Source of the DNA: Planctomycetota bacterium
Lineage (GTDB): Bacteria > Planctomycetota > UBA1135 > GCA-002686595
Direction of reading: 5' to 3'
Assembly: GCA_029212955.1 (NCBI GenBank)
Contig: JARGOW010000052.1
Coordinates: 1-12,232 of the forward strand
DNA length: 12,232 nucleotides
In this document: positions 4,589 to 12,232 of the stretch, piece by piece
How positions within the stretch are numbered: the first letter of the stretch is position 1
Layout of the letters: each line of letters opens with the position of its first letter
Notes under the pieces: generated by a model
Seen by the model: only the letters and a program-made list of their open reading frames with translations
Databases searched by the model: none
Told to the model about the DNA's origin: nothing
Position numbers and translations under genes: made by a program

Positions 4589-7500
4589 TCAGGCGGGGTT
4601 GGGAGTTTGGGATGGATCCGAGGATTCGACCGGACGCTCCTTACAGAGCAAAGCATATCCGGCGGGAACAATCAGGAGGTTTAGAAAAGTAGAGGTCAAG
4701 AGCCCCCCAAGGATGACAACCGACAAGGGGGCGAGGATTTCGTTGCCAGGTTGATCGGCCTCGATCACGATGGGGACCAGGGCTAAGGCCGCCGTAAGGG
4801 CGGTCATGAGAATCGGAACCAGTCGTTCCTGCGAGCCGCGCAGAATGGCCTCACGAAGCCCATAGCCCTCGTGCTCCTGCAGATAACCGTAGTGGTTGAC
4901 CAACAGAATCCCATTGCGAACGGCGATTCCAAAGAGCGTGATGAAGCCCACCAAGCTTGCGATGGATAGCACGGGAGCCACGTATGGCCCCTGGCCAAAC
5001 AAGCCCGAAAGGTTCGCGACAAGACTCGAGGAATCGGACACGAAGATGGCTGCGATGCCACCGATCAACGCCAAGGGCAGGTTCACCAGAACCAAGGCCG
5101 AAACACGCAGGGATCCAATCGCCACGTGGAGCAACATGAACATGGCGAGCAATACCATGCCACCGAGCAAGAGCATGCGTTGGGTGGCAGACTGTTGGGC
5201 TTCGAACTGACCGCCATAGTGCACTTGGTACCCGGCAGCCTGAACGATGGGATCCACGCGTTCTTTGACCTTTTCGACCAAGTGCCCCAGGTTCGCGCCC
5301 TCGGCCACGTTCAAAGAAACAACGGCCTTGCGCTGTGAGTTTTCCCGGGAGATTGAATAGGAGGCGAGTTCTGGCCCCAAATCGGCAACCTCATCCAATC
5401 GGACGTGGGTGCCGTTCTCCCCATACAGGATGAGATGGCGCAGATCATCCACACTATCGCGGTCCTGCTCGCGGAGGCGCACTGCCAAGCCATACCGTTT
5501 GTTCCCGTCACCCACCACCGCAACGGTTTCACCGAACATGGCAGCGCGTACCTGTTCCGCGGCAGAAACCGGGGTGAGGCCATAGGCGGCCAAGGAACGC
5601 GCCCGGTATTCGATGGGAAGGGTTTGCACCATGACTTCCCGGTTGGCTTTCACATCCCTTGTGCCGGGCAATCCCTCCAAGGTCACCTGGATCTCCTGGG
5701 CTACCTTGCGCAACACATTCAGGTCTTCCCCGTACACATTGATGGCGATGGCAGCCGGCGTTCCCGACAGAATATGACTCAAGCGGTGCTCGATCGGCTG
5801 TCCAATGTTGCTCGTGATGCCCGGAACCTGGTTCAGAATGCGGCTGATCTGCTCGCGCACATCCTCCTTGTGATAGCCCGGTTGGAGCGTCACGTCGATC
5901 TCAGATGTGCTGACCGGCTCAGCATGTTCATCCCGTTCGGCGCGTCCGGTTCGTCGAGCCACACTGCTGACACCTTCGATTTGCATGAACTGCTTTTCGA
6001 TGGCCGATGCCATTCGGTCACTGGCCTGCAATGAGGTTCCCGGAGGGGAAAAGAGGCCAATCGAAAAGGTCCCTTCGCTGAACTCCGGAAGGAATGCGGT
6101 GCCAAAGGTGGATCCAAGCCAGAGCGTCAAGCCGGTGGCCACTCCAGCCAATCCCAGTAGGGAAAGCTTGAAGCGCAGGGCAACCCGCAGGGTGGGTTCG
6201 TACAGCGCCTTGAGCCAACGCACCAGCCATCCATCCCGCTCCGCGCCTTCCCCAGAGGGTACCCGCAACAGCAACTTGCATAGCGCGGGGGTCACGGTCA
6301 AAGCCACCAGGAGCGAAGCCAGCAGCGACATCACAAAGGCAATGCCAAGGGGTCTGAAAAACCGCCCCTCGATCCCATCCAAGAACATCAACGGCAGGAA
6401 CACCAGCACGATAATGGCTGTGGCAAAGACCATGGCGGGACGGATCTCGTTGCTTGCGTCGAAGATCACATCCAACCGCGACCGCTGTTCGGCCGGAGGT
6501 AGGCCAGCGTTCTGCTTCAACCTTCGGAACACGTTCTCCACATCGATAATCGCATCGTCCACCAAGCTCCCCACCGCGATGGCGAGTCCACCCAAGGTCA
6601 TCACATTGATGGATTCCCCCATCCAATCCAAGGCCAACAATCCTGCTGCCAAGGAAAGTGGTAGCGCGGTCAGGGTCACTAGGGTGGTTCGCGCATTGAG
6701 CAAGAACAGCGCCAAGATAATCGTCACGATCAAAGCCGCATCCCGCAGGGCTTTGACCACGTTGCCCACCGAACGTTCGATGAAATCGGACTGACGAAAG
6801 ACCTCCCTGTTGATCCGGCATCCTGCGGGCAGGGTTGGATCCAATTGGTCGAGCAGGGCATCCACCTGTTGCGTGATCGCAAGGGTGTTGGTTCCCGGGG
6901 CCTTCTGAACCGTGATGATCACCGCCGGATGGCCCCCATCCGAACCCAATCCTCGCTGGGGCGTGGAACCCATTTGCACCGTCGCAACCTGCCCGATCGT
7001 CACGGGTGCCCCATTGGTGTACTTGACCAGGGTGCCTTCGATGTCCGCGATCGATCGTACCCGCCCGCTTTGGCGGATCGGAATCTCCATGTTGTCCACA
7101 TCGGCCAAGTAGCCTGCGCTCAGGGTGCTGTGCGAGGCCCGCGCGGCCTCTTCCACATCAGCAAAGGTCAGGCCGAATGCGCGCAACTCCTCCTGGCCCA
7201 CGAGCACCTGGTATTCGGGCAACTCCCCCCCGATCACCGAGGCCTGGGCCACCCCGGGTATGGCCACCAACTTTTTCCGGATGTCAAACTCCGCCATGGC
7301 GCGCAGATCCATGGCACTACGCGTTCCTCCGGGTGACGACAGGGTCAACAGCATGATTTCGCCCGTGATCGAGGTGATCGGCGTCATCTCTGCGTGGGTG
7401 CCCTCGGGCAATTCCTCGCGCACGCTGTCGAGCCGCTCGGAAACAAGCTGGCGTGCCCGGTAGATGTCCATACCCCAGTCGAACTCCACATAGGTGATCG

Positions 7501-7771
7501 CCAGTCCCATGGAGCTCGTACTGCGCACCCGACGGACGCCGGGGATGCCGTTGACCGCCGACTCCATCGGATACGTCACATACTGTTCCACTTCGTCGGT
7601 GGCCAATCCAGGGGCCTCTCCCATCACCACCACGGTCGGCGCATTGAGCTCGGGAAACACATCCACCGAAGCATGGGGCAACCGATACAAGGCGAAGGCC
7701 ACCATGATGCTGGCCAGTACCAGCACCATGCCGGAGTTATGGATCGAAAATCGAATCAGGTTCTTAAGCAC
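4589..7771 (-). CDS. Heavy-metal efflux RND pump, CusA/CzcA family (HME-RND)
   Basis: The inner-membrane, proton-driven engine of a tripartite pump exporting metal ions across the outer membrane. At 1060 residues it is full length for the family. The first TM (13-30) is followed by the periplasmic porter domain opening with DVFPELNAPTVVV. The TM4 region reads GGLAIAVGSLVDDAIIDVEN (394-413), with Asp405 and Glu412 at the proton-relay positions. A second porter half follows (about 555-865), and the C-terminal TM bundle includes VGFITLFGIAVRNGILLVNH (941-960). Aligned from memory with E. coli CusA, its Cu(I) triad M573/M623/M672 becomes G572/T622/H666, so a Cu(I)/Ag(I) assignment is not supported. 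His662 and His666 (EHRLSHILSG) may be metal ligands instead. The start is GTG with AGGGG 6 bases upstream, 9 bases after the adaptor stop. Metal specificity is unknown. Confidence 0.96.
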   Translation of the reverse strand: MLKNLIRFSIHNSGMVLVLASIMVAFALYRLPHASVDVFPELNAPTVVVMGEAPGLATDEVEQYVTYPMESAVNGIPGVRRVRSTSSMGLAITYVEFDWGMDIYRARQLVSERLDSVREELPEGTHAEMTPITSITGEIMLLTLSSPGGTRSAMDLRAMAEFDIRKKLVAIPGVAQASVIGGELPEYQVLVGQEELRAFGLTFADVEEAARASHSTLSAGYLADVDNMEIPIRQSGRVRSIADIEGTLVKYTNGAPVTIGQVATVQMGSTPQRGLGSDGGHPAVIITVQKAPGTNTLAITQQVDALLDQLDPTLPAGCRINREVFRQSDFIERSVGNVVKALRDAALIVTIILALFLLNARTTLVTLTALPLSLAAGLLALDWMGESINVMTLGGLAIAVGSLVDDAIIDVENVFRRLKQNAGLPPAEQRSRLDVIFDASNEIRPAMVFATAIIVLVFLPLMFLDGIEGRFFRPLGIAFVMSLLASLLVALTVTPALCKLLLRVPSGEGAERDGWLVRWLKALYEPTLRVALRFKLSLLGLAGVATGLTLWLGSTFGTAFLPEFSEGTFSIGLFSPPGTSLQASDRMASAIEKQFMQIEGVSSVARRTGRAERDEHAEPVSTSEIDVTLQPGYHKEDVREQISRILNQVPGITSNIGQPIEHRLSHILSGTPAAIAINVYGEDLNVLRKVAQEIQVTLEGLPGTRDVKANREVMVQTLPIEYRARSLAAYGLTPVSAAEQVRAAMFGETVAVVGDGNKRYGLAVRLREQDRDSVDDLRHLILYGENGTHVRLDEVADLGPELASYSISRENSQRKAVVSLNVAEGANLGHLVEKVKERVDPIVQAAGYQVHYGGQFEAQQSATQRMLLLGGMVLLAMFMLLHVAIGSLRVSALVLVNLPLALIGGIAAIFVSDSSSLVANLSGLFGQGPYVAPVLSIASLVGFITLFGIAVRNGILLVNHYGYLQEHEGYGLREAILRGSQERLVPILMTALTAALALVPIVIEADQPGNEILAPLSVVILGGLLTSTFLNLLIVPAGYALLCKERPVESSDPSQTPNPA

Positions 7772-7780
7772 AGTACACCC

Positions 7781-9151
7781 CTAGTGATCTTCTTCGTGAT
7801 AGGTGCCATCGCTGTGAAAGTGCCCGCCCTTGGGCGTGCCCCCACTGCGCTCTGATGCGAGTTTCAACTCGAACACTCCCTGCATGACGACCTCGTCGCC
7901 GGCCATCACGCCGCTTTTGATTTCGACCCAACGACCGTCCTCCACGCCCAGATCCGCTTCCACCCGGAACGCTTGACCCGGATTCTTCGGGTTCCTCCGG
8001 AAGAAGACGTGAACGAGCCCATCCTGCAACACTGCGGATCGCGGGATCGCCATGACCCGGTCCGCGGACGCATCCAATTCTATTTCAAGGAAGGCTGAGA
8101 TTCCCGGTCGGATCCAGTCACGGCCCTCCTCGGGCATGGCAAAGACCGTGATGAAGCGCTCCCGCGGCATGGCTTCCAAACCCAGGGTCAGATCCGATCC
8201 CACGTCGTTGGCCAGTTCGGTGGTTGAGCTTTGGGGCGGCACGATGCGTGCATTCTCGATCCCTGCTAGCCTCGGTAGATCCGATTGCAGGGCTAGGGCC
8301 CGGAAACGCACGCGATCGGGATTGACCGTGGACAGCACCGCGTCGGGTGCGTCCACATAGGAACCATTGGTCACCGACAGCTTTTGGACCACACCTTCCG
8401 CATCGGCCCGGACCTCGATCCATTCGATCGTCTCGTAGTAAGGCTGCTTTCCCGAAGGACTCTCCACAGGCGCGAGCAAGGCCTCTTCCGACAAGCGGGT
8501 TGCCGTGGAGGCCCGGTGCAAAGCGTGGGTATAGGACCGTTCGGCATTCGCGACCGCAGCCTCCGAGGCGGACTGCTCCGCTTCGAGCCGGGGGAAGCTT
8601 GCGTTCAATTCGGCGGCGGCAAGTTCCAGGTCCGCGCGTTTGAACTCCGCCTGGGCCAAACTTTGGATGCGGTCCTCCAAAACGGTCAATTTCAACCGAG
8701 CCTCTTCGATTCGAGCCTTCACCACGACCAAATTCGCAGCCGCACTGTCCATGGCCTGTTCGCCCTCGATGATCTCATGCATGAGGTCGGGCCATACGGT
8801 GGATTCAAAGCGGTACAGGACCTGGCCCTGGGTGACTTTTTGATTTTCGTCCACCAGGATGTCCACGCGCCCCGCCAAGGGCATTCGATACTCCTTGCGT
8901 GCCAGGGGTTGAAGCTCGAAAGCCCCCGGGATTCGCAGTGTCTGAGCCACGCGACGCATTTGCACCGACTCGAAGGTGATGCCCAGATTCTTTTGAACCG
9001 AGGTGGGAATCTGCACCACATTGGAAACCGCATCGGCCACCTGGACCGGCGAATCCCCAGGGCTCAATTGGGGTTGGCTTTCGTGGGATGAATCGCAGCC
9101 CATCAGGAAAAGGGCTACCAGCAAGCTGAGTTGGGATTTGGGGGGAATCAT
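7781..9151 (-). CDS. CusB-type periplasmic adaptor (membrane fusion protein) lipoprotein with His-rich tail
   Basis: 456 residues linking the RND pump to the outer-membrane channel. The N-terminal lipoprotein signal ends LLVALFLMGC (lipidated Cys19), followed by a polar linker. The core has the usual adaptor layers: a first lipoyl half (EYRMPLAGRVDILVDENQKV, 87-106), a long alpha-helical hairpin (about 120-225), the second lipoyl half (VRADAEGVVQKLSVTNGSYV, 247-266), a beta-barrel (280-375, with MAIPRSAVL), and a membrane-proximal domain to 435. The C-terminus is GGHFHSDGTYHEEDH (442-456), a His/acidic tail well suited to metal binding. The ATG overlaps the last four bases (ATGA) of the channel gene, indicating coupling. 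The methionine-rich N-terminal Cu(I) site of E. coli CusB is not evident, in line with the pump lacking its Met triad. Confidence 0.94.
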   Translation of the reverse strand: MIPPKSQLSLLVALFLMGCDSSHESQPQLSPGDSPVQVADAVSNVVQIPTSVQKNLGITFESVQMRRVAQTLRIPGAFELQPLARKEYRMPLAGRVDILVDENQKVTQGQVLYRFESTVWPDLMHEIIEGEQAMDSAAANLVVVKARIEEARLKLTVLEDRIQSLAQAEFKRADLELAAAELNASFPRLEAEQSASEAAVANAERSYTHALHRASTATRLSEEALLAPVESPSGKQPYYETIEWIEVRADAEGVVQKLSVTNGSYVDAPDAVLSTVNPDRVRFRALALQSDLPRLAGIENARIVPPQSSTTELANDVGSDLTLGLEAMPRERFITVFAMPEEGRDWIRPGISAFLEIELDASADRVMAIPRSAVLQDGLVHVFFRRNPKNPGQAFRVEADLGVEDGRWVEIKSGVMAGDEVVMQGVFELKLASERSGGTPKGGHFHSDGTYHEEDH

Positions 9152-10665
9152 TGGTCGGACTCCTGGCTGTGCTCCAGGTGACGGTGGGTTGTGGAACGGG
9201 ATGCGGCTTCGTTGTCAGGGGCCGCCGGGGCCGCCGGCCCCACAAGATTGAGCACGACGGCACCCGCTAGGGCCTCCTGATAGCGCGCTTCGATGAGATT
9301 GATTTTGGTTTCATGGGCTCCGCGCAGGCTTTCCAGGAGCACCAGGCTATCGCCCTCCCCTAGCTCCATGAGCCGCAGGGCTTGGGCCAATTGTCGGTCC
9401 ACGAGGGGCACCATTTCCGTGGTCAGAATTTCGCGCTGGGCCGCATAGGCTTCACGCCGGATCTCCGCCGACCGCAAGCGACCCGCGAGGAGTTCCCAGC
9501 TGGTTTCGTAGGCCACCCGCGCACGCTCGCGCCCGACGCGCGCCTCTTCGATGGCCTTGCGATTGCGATTCCAAAAGCCCAAAGGCACCGAAAAGGACAA
9601 ACCAAAACGGTCTTGCCCGGCGTCCGATTCGACCTGGGGCCCCAGCCCAAGGTCCGGGTATTGGCGCTTGATTTCCAGCTGCACTTTGAGCTCAGCTTGC
9701 CCATAGGCCTGACGCAACCGTGCCAGGGTCACGTTCCGGTCGGTCACTTCCTCCATGGAGGCTTGCAACCCAAACGATCGCTGGGGGAGCTCCGGCTGGA
9801 ACTCCAAGGGCGCATCGGGCGCGACCCCGAGCAACATTCTAAGATCCTGCTCGGCAAATCGCGCTTCGCCCGCCATTCGGATCATTTCCGCACGCCGCCC
9901 CGAATACTCCATCACAAACAGATTCACTTCGGTGGAAGGCAATTCACCCGCATCCCCGAGGATCCCAGCCTGGTCAGAAAAACGCTTCAGCAGTCCCAGA
10001 TAGCGTTCCAACTCCGCAGCTTTCAATTGAGCTGTTGACCAGGACCACCAGGCCTCCTGAATACGCAATTGAAGGTCCCATTCGGCACCATGAACCTGCT
10101 CTTGTACGGCTTCGCGCTCGGAATTTGTCAGCTTGGACTCTGCGGCCAGGGCGCCCGACGTGGGGATCGCAAAACGCAAGGCCTGGCCGACCACCCAACG
10201 ATCCGGCACATTCTCGTCGATGCGCAACAGGTCCAAGGAATACTCGGGATCCTGCCAGCGGCCGGACCACATGGCGCGCACTTCCGCGAGTTCAGAGTCC
10301 ATACGCAAGAGTCGCAGTCCGGGGTTGAAGGCCCAGCCCAGGAGCTGCCCCTCCGCCAGCGAAACGCCGTCGGTGTAGTCCCATTCGACCCCTTCCGCCA
10401 TGGCCTCGTGCCCCCAATGCTGTAGGAACTCCCCGGGCGAAACACGGGTAAAAGCCTGATCGCTCCAGGCCTGGCCATGGGCTAAGGGCTCCAGCGGTTG
10501 GGCCTCATAGGATTGGCAGGATGCGAGCCAGCACATGGCCAAGACTCCCCACCCGGGGGACCCCAGCACTCCCCGGCGGGCCCAGCCACGGCGCCATGCA
10601 CCGCACTTGAAATTTGGGTTGCCAGATGCAGATCGCCCCTGGCTGTTACGCTCGTTTTCGAACAC
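9148..10665 (-). CDS. TolC/CusC-family outer-membrane channel lipoprotein
   Basis: 505 residues forming the exit duct of the pump. It starts at a GTG (10665) with an AAGGAG Shine-Dalgarno 7 bases upstream. An unusually long, Arg-rich N-region precedes the signal GVLAMCWLASC, with lipidated Cys50, giving an outer-membrane lipoprotein as in CusC. The body has two long helical repeats typical of outer-membrane efflux proteins: about 180-300 (SEREAVQEQVHGAEWDLQLR ... FAEQDLRMLLGVAPDAPL) and about 315-475 (LRQAYGQAELKVQLEIKRQY PDLGLGPQVE is the central strand start; FGLSFSVPLGFWNRNRKAIE is the hallmark motif). The end carries THRHLEHSQESDQ, another HxH tail. A 96-base gap separates it from the upstream His-rich gene, and it overlaps the adaptor by 4 bases. 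Confidence 0.94.
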   Translation of the reverse strand: MFENERNSQGRSASGNPNFKCGAWRRGWARRGVLGSPGWGVLAMCWLASCQSYEAQPLEPLAHGQAWSDQAFTRVSPGEFLQHWGHEAMAEGVEWDYTDGVSLAEGQLLGWAFNPGLRLLRMDSELAEVRAMWSGRWQDPEYSLDLLRIDENVPDRWVVGQALRFAIPTSGALAAESKLTNSEREAVQEQVHGAEWDLQLRIQEAWWSWSTAQLKAAELERYLGLLKRFSDQAGILGDAGELPSTEVNLFVMEYSGRRAEMIRMAGEARFAEQDLRMLLGVAPDAPLEFQPELPQRSFGLQASMEEVTDRNVTLARLRQAYGQAELKVQLEIKRQYPDLGLGPQVESDAGQDRFGLSFSVPLGFWNRNRKAIEEARVGRERARVAYETSWELLAGRLRSAEIRREAYAAQREILTTEMVPLVDRQLAQALRLMELGEGDSLVLLESLRGAHETKINLIEARYQEALAGAVVLNLVGPAAPAAPDNEAASRSTTHRHLEHSQESDQ

Positions 10666-10761
10666 GTAAGTTCTCCTTCGCTGTCACAAACGGGGTCTGC
10701 TAGCCGCGCGATCGCAACAACAAACCACAACGGGCCGCGCACAAGCGCATCCCACAAACGT

Positions 10762-11220
10762 TCAGACAATCACAGGAGGGCCCCTGGGGCCATGACCACG
10801 CCGATCGGGCGGCCCATGGGCGGAGTGAAGCTCATACCAGGCCATCCCCACCTCTTGCGGATCCACGCAGGTCCCCACGACCTCGCAAACCTCAATCCCA
10901 ACGCTCGGGCTGACCTTCTGGCCACCCGATACCCGCTGCGCCAATTTCTCCACCACCCGGGCCAGCTCATCCTCGATCGGATGGGGCTCGTGCTCCGCAT
11001 CCTCCTGCCCACCTTCCACAATCTCGTCCCCATGGAAGTGATCATGCCCCGCATGGGTCGGACAATTCTCCACCCCCGACTGGGCCAATCCAGCATCCCC
11101 AATCTCGTGCTCATGCAGCACGCAGTGCACGGGCGCCCACAACTGTTGCACCATGAAACACAACACCGCCAATGCGCAAAGCAAGCGGTCGGAGTTTCGG
11201 GTGGGTCGGGTGGTACGCAT
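10762..11220 (-). CDS. Secreted His/Cys-rich small protein, first gene of the efflux operon
   Basis: 152 residues from an ATG at 11220. A basic N-region and hydrophobic stretch (LLCALAVLCFMVQQLWAP, 13-30) form a signal peptide or anchor. The mature part is dense in possible metal ligands: VHCVLHEHE (31-39), CPTHAGHDHFHGDE (53-66), AEHEPHP (75-81), VCEVVGTC (111-118), and HSAHG (132-136), followed by a Pro/Arg/Gly tail ending RGHGPRGPPVIV. I do not recognise a named family; similar small His-rich exported proteins often sit at the head of metal-efflux operons. Inferred role: periplasmic metal buffer or sensor feeding the pump. No clear Shine-Dalgarno is visible. The 224 bases upstream hold the likely operon promoter, but I could not identify convincing -35/-10 boxes. 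The channel gene follows after 96 bases on the same strand. Confidence 0.78.
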   Translation of the reverse strand: MRTTRPTRNSDRLLCALAVLCFMVQQLWAPVHCVLHEHEIGDAGLAQSGVENCPTHAGHDHFHGDEIVEGGQEDAEHEPHPIEDELARVVEKLAQRVSGGQKVSPSVGIEVCEVVGTCVDPQEVGMAWYELHSAHGPPDRRGHGPRGPPVIV

Positions 11221-11400
11221 TGAAAAATGGGCTCAAAGCCAGTCTACAACCATTCACTACGGCCCCCAAAGGCCCCAGTGAGTCATTCCTCGACCAAATC
11301 TTGCCCAAAACTCATGCTTCAGCCTCCGCAACAATTGGAATTGGGCATTCCCAGCGGGATGGAAGAGCCCCAACACATGCCCAGCGTGCCCCTGGGTGTC

Positions 11401-11418
11401 AGGCCCTAGCAGGGCCCT
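11401..11418. repeat. Inverted repeat between NucS-like gene and efflux operon
   Basis: AGGCCCT and AGGGCCC/T arms (6-7 paired bases around AGC) lie about 27 bases past the NucS-like stop on the minus strand. No T-run follows in either direction, so a terminator call is weak. It is the only clear hairpin in the 224-base gap 11221-11444, where I otherwise saw no gene and no confident promoter. Confidence 0.28.
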
Positions 11419-11444
11419 CAACATCGACGAGAGACACGCCTGCT

Positions 11445-12232
11445 CTAAGCCGGGGTCACACCAACCGAGATTCCGTGGAATGGCCAACGCTCGAGCAGAT
11501 CTTGGAGGGCTTTCCAGGTCGTCCCACCCCATTGGTTCGAAAGGGCCCAAGTCTGACCCTGGTGAAACAGCAAGCCCTCAGAATCACAGAACCATCGCTG
11601 GTCATCCCAGACCGGGCCACCGCTATCGGCGTCCTCGGACATGCGGAGGGAAAACTCCTCGGCGGTGAGCTCCCCTGCGGCAGACCTCCACAATCGGTTT
11701 CCCTTCCACGACAGAACTTCCGCAATCTCTTCGGGCGAAACAGATTTGTCCAACAACGCGCCCACCACCAGATGCATGGCCCTGCGCTTCGGCATTCGCG
11801 AATGAATGAGTCCATCCACCGAAACCTCATAGCGCGAAAGGTCTTTCGAAGACTCCCGTGCTTGACGTTCCTTGCGTTCTTTTTCCTTCACCTGCACGAG
11901 GTAGTCACCCGCTTCAGGCAATGGAATCACCTGCTGCACATCGACAAGGACCCGTCCTCCATTTTCATAGGGCTTCATTCGCACGCAACGAATGTCCAGG
12001 TCCCGTTCATTCAACCACAATACGGAGGTGGTGACCTCCTTCGAGAAATCGCCCGAAACCAATACGATTCGAACGTCTTGACCAAACTGCTCCTCGTCCG
12101 GCTCAGGCCAATCTAGGAATTTCAAGATTTCCTGCTCGGGGTCCAGGTCGCAGCCCTTCGCGCACAACCAAACCCGGTGCGCGTCAACCGCTTGTTCAAA
12201 GGTCATGCGGGCCACCATCGAAGCATACCGCA
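11445..12232 (-). CDS. NucS-like/DUF91-type PD-(D/E)XK nuclease-fold protein, 5'-truncated by window edge
   Basis: The frame stays open through the right edge, reading RYASMVARMTFEQAV, so the ATG at 12218 is an internal methionine and the true start is outside. This RYA-MV--MTF--AV block is what follows the ExK-containing strand in proteins annotated as NucS-like or DUF91 endonucleases. The next block (VRIVLVSGDFSKEVTTSVLW, LNERDLDIRCVRMKPY, RVLVDVQQVIPLPEAGDYLV) is also characteristic. A charged linker (KEKERKERQARESSK) leads to a C-terminal helical domain of about 110 residues (KRRAMHLVVGALLDKSVSPE; LSWKGNRLWRSAAGEL). Activity on branched or mismatched DNA is known only for some relatives. 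The catalytic Asp/Glu/Lys would lie beyond the window and cannot be checked. It is on the same strand as the efflux operon but separated by 224 bases, so probably a separate unit. Confidence 0.8.
   Translation of the reverse strand, partial: RYASMVARMTFEQAVDAHRVWLCAKGCDLDPEQEILKFLDWPEPDEEQFGQDVRIVLVSGDFSKEVTTSVLWLNERDLDIRCVRMKPYENGGRVLVDVQQVIPLPEAGDYLVQVKEKERKERQARESSKDLSRYEVSVDGLIHSRMPKRRAMHLVVGALLDKSVSPEEIAEVLSWKGNRLWRSAAGELTAEEFSLRMSEDADSGGPVWDDQRWFCDSEGLLFHQGQTWALSNQWGGTTWKALQDLLERWPFHGISVGVTPA

Noticed and set aside
4585..4671. 29-codon N-terminal extension of the small lipoprotein
   Set aside because: It would overlap the pump's C-terminus and place the lipoprotein signal internally; the ATG at 4584 gives a canonical signal peptide.
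5907..6794. 295-codon plus-strand open frame inside the RND pump gene
   Set aside because: Antisense to an intact, well-conserved 1060-residue pump; the Ser/Arg-rich translation has no domain pattern.
6018..6821. 267-codon minus-strand frame inside the pump gene, out of frame
   Set aside because: Same-strand shadow of the pump; no start context and no recognisable domain. The pump frame is uninterrupted, so this is not a frameshifted fragment.
8384..9091. 235-codon plus-strand frame antisense to the adaptor gene
   Set aside because: Shadow of the CusB-type gene; no ribosome site and no motif.
10482..10769. 95-codon minus-strand frame starting at a TTG that overlaps the stop of the His-rich gene
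   Set aside because: Its second half overlaps the channel gene's signal region in another frame, and it shows no family or signal pattern. The channel gene's own GTG has a good Shine-Dalgarno.
11172..12116. 314-codon plus-strand open frame
   Set aside because: It lies antisense to the NucS-like gene and across the operon's upstream gap; its composition is low in recognisable motifs and the minus-strand frame has clear family signatures. A high-GC shadow.
1..12232. CRISPR array, tRNA, insertion sequence or integration site
   Set aside because: No regularly spaced repeats, no cloverleaf-like sequence, no transposase frame and no flanking direct repeats were seen anywhere in the window.

Overview
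The window is about 12.2 kb of GC-rich (roughly 58-60% by eye), almost wholly coding DNA from a Gram-negative-type bacterium: it encodes an RND pump with outer-membrane channel, several lipoproteins and an ExbD/TolR-type protein. The phylum cannot be fixed from the sequence. The ExbD-like protein (its LEGQL/LPKD stretch), the CxxxC HMA protein and the DUF2237 protein together suggest Planctomycetota or a similar environmental lineage, but this is a weak inference. There is no rRNA, tRNA, CRISPR array, transposase or insertion sequence, and no gene-free stretch over 300 bases (the longest is the 247-base divergent intergenic region 1556-1802).

Left block (1-1555, minus strand): two genes joined by a 14-base overlap. 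The first is an unrecognised 249-residue protein whose C-terminal third resembles sigma-70 region 4. The second, cut by the left edge, has weak TPR-like helical repeats. A divergent intergenic region carrying three inverted repeats separates them from the next block.

Middle block (1803-3649, plus strand): a TetR-family regulator, a complete DUF2237 protein, and an orphan ExbD/TolR-like protein. A strong hairpin/T-tract terminator lies directly against the exbD ribosome-binding site.

Main block (11220 down to 3627, minus strand): a compact metal-efflux operon. In transcription order it encodes a secreted His/Cys-rich small protein, a TolC/CusC-type outer-membrane lipoprotein, a CusB-type adaptor with a His-rich tail, a 1060-residue CusA/CzcA-type heavy-metal RND pump, a small HSH-containing lipoprotein, and a membrane-anchored, probably periplasmic HMA protein with a CxxxC metal site. 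The junctions are tight (4-base overlap, 9-base gap, 4-base gap), so the genes are very probably co-transcribed. Nearly every non-pump member carries an HxH cluster or a Cys/His metal motif, which suggests a periplasmic capture-and-relay route feeding the pump. The pump lacks the three methionines of the E. coli CusA Cu(I) site, so its metal is open.

Right edge (11445-12232, minus strand): the 3' part of a gene resembling NucS-like/DUF91-type PD-(D/E)XK nuclease-fold proteins. Its N-terminal part, where catalytic residues would be, lies outside the window.
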